Below are positions 51,688-52,357 of a stretch of 52,357 nucleotides of DNA, in pieces. The notes beneath the pieces were generated by a model. It searched no databases. It saw only the letters and a list, made by a program, of their open reading frames with translations, and was not told the DNA's origin. The translations under genes were made by a program, and so were the position numbers. The DNA comes from DAINBT01 sp036732785. GTDB lineage: Bacteria; Planctomycetota; Phycisphaerae; Sedimentisphaerales; SM23-30. The stretch's first letter is position 1; each line of letters starts with the position of its first letter. The stretch lies in the NCBI GenBank assembly GCA_964537505.1, contig CAZICK010000016.1, positions 1 through 52,357 of the forward strand. Direction: 5' to 3'.

Positions 51688-51789
51688 ACCGCGTAGCGGT
51701 CGAATATGCATAGCCGCGGGTGTAGGCCGCCAGGCCGAAACCCGTGGACCAACATCACCCCAACACTTTCCAGAACCCCGTAGGGGTTC
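51687..51789. repeat. Cluster of short hairpins (GTA loop family) and a nested one
   Basis: GACCGC-GTA-GCGGTC (51687-51701), CCGCGGGT/ACCCGTGG (51714-51721, 51740-51747) with an inner GGCC/GGCC, and GAACCCC-GTA-GGGGTTC (51773-51789), then CAATA-type tails. Stem bases differ but pair in each copy. Confidence 0.65.
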
Positions 51790-51977
51790 AATAGTTATAC
51801 ATGTCCCTATTTTTCAATCTGATCCGTCCGATCCATGTCCTATTCTTTTTCTTACCGTCTTCACATGATTCCTTCCCATCCAAACACAGCCCATCTCGAC
51901 TATAACCCAAAACCACCCCGGCCCACCCAAACTGTCAAACAAAATCCTGATCCCCCCAACCTTTCCAGTTTCATTTA

Positions 51978-52070
51978 GAGAGAAATCGTTTGGGTTGACA
52001 AGCAAATTGGGGCCGTTTCGGCCGAGGGGTCGGGGTAATTTGGTTGTCTGGGCCCCGAACGATTTTTCTC
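51978..52070. repeat. Imperfect long inverted repeat
   Basis: GAGAGAAATCGTTTGGG (51978-51994) pairs with CCCGAACGATTTTTCTC (52054-52070), 15 of 17; inner arms GACAAGCAAATT and AATTTGGTTGTC also pair. May be another miniature element or a structured RNA. Confidence 0.5.
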
Positions 52071-52193
52071 GCCGATCCCCGACTCCCTCCCAACTCCGCC
52101 CTCTTCCCTTCTGTCTTCTGTCTTCTGAAATCTGAAATCTCAAATCTCAAATCCGACTTCTGCCCCTCCCCCCAACTGGTCCGCCCCCTTTCC

Positions 52194-52228
52194 TTCTGAC
52201 TTCTGACTTCTGACTTCTGACTTCTGAC
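52194..52228 (+). repeat. 7-base tandem repeat
   Basis: Five perfect copies of TTCTGAC. A looser run of TTCTGTC and AAATCTG/C units lies upstream near 52109-52155. Confidence 0.8.
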
Positions 52229-52357
52229 CTCTAACTTTCCCCATCCCCACCATCTTCTCTATCCTCCCTACCCTTCCCATTTACCCAACAAAACTCTCTC
52301 CTTCTTTTAGTGTCTTCTAAAATCTTCGTGTCCTTCTCATTTTTTATCTTGACCCAT

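Larger units (their letters stand above)
50338..52357. other. Gene-poor, repeat-rich right end
   Basis: No gene is supported in these 2 kb; all open frames are short, Pro- or Arg-rich shadows. It contains a hairpin after the MFS gene (50374-50388), a 184-base palindromic element, a 10-base tandem array, dRS3-like palindromes with a 55-base direct repeat, GTA-loop hairpins, a 93-base imperfect palindrome, a 7-base tandem array and a strongly pyrimidine-rich plus strand after about 51,890. Confidence 0.6.

Noticed and set aside
50338..52357. tRNA or rRNA genes in the gene-poor tail
   Set aside because: No T-arm (GGTTCGAATCC-like) or acceptor stem pairs could be found, and none elsewhere in the window.

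Overview
The window reads as chromosomal DNA of a Planctomycetota bacterium, probably class Phycisphaerae (Sedimentisphaerales-like). This is inferred from the protein families: a DUF1549/DUF1553 protein followed by a DUF1501 protein and a pre-peptidase-domain (PPC) protein, several secreted proteins with PEP-CTERM-like tails, a dockerin-like tail on a beta-helix protein, and a Gram-negative set of kdsA, lptB and fliM. There is no rRNA, tRNA, CRISPR array or transposase gene.

Layout. (1) 328-7989: a secreted glycoside-hydrolase-like protein, a giant TPR protein and a small LuxR-type HTH protein. (2) 8286-12750: a promoter with a mini-ORF, an unrecognised membrane protein with an internal PxPGA-type motif, then four secreted proteins with the same variant C-terminal sorting signal (PAPGA..LLG..GWLRRRR), several preceded by intercistronic hairpins. 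(3) 12839-15077 (minus): a four-TM coiled-coil protein overlapping a secreted beta-helix/dockerin protein. (4) 15590-21457: a secreted S9 peptidase, a secreted oligoendopeptidase F and a secreted FAD oxidoreductase. (5) 21700-25715: divergent asnB and a GH32 fructan hydrolase, each with a near-perfect sigma70 promoter. (6) 25771-28471: lipid kinase, kdsA and an HTH-EIIA fusion. (7) 28490-32769 (minus): rplU-lptB-cdaA-cdaR-fliM. (8) 32949-37572 (minus): DUF1015-serC-trpB-trpA behind one promoter. (9) 37828-39670: a 34-residue membrane protein, a pseudopilin-like protein and a classical PEP-CTERM protein. (10) 40358-46933: a four-gene operon of a RidA/chorismatase-like enzyme, DUF1549/DUF1553, DUF1501 and a PPC protein. 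(11) 46978-50337: a truncated transporter remnant, a CPA2 antiporter with an RCK domain and a sugar-porter MFS transporter, with a repeated upstream block. (12) 50338-52357: about 2 kb without a gene, packed with palindromic repeats.

How they work together. Much of the window serves the cell surface: fructan and glycan breakdown, peptide breakdown, sugar uptake, surface proteins with sorting tails, and LPS synthesis and export. Housekeeping genes (serine and tryptophan synthesis, c-di-AMP, L21, FliM) sit between them. The less ordinary points are the head gene and the heme-less DUF1549 protein of the 40-47 kb operon, the PGA-motif cluster with its unknown protein, the altered DGA motif of CdaA, the decayed duplicate of the sugar transporter, and covarying hairpin repeats at the right end. 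All functional calls come from reading the sequence and family knowledge; no database search was possible.
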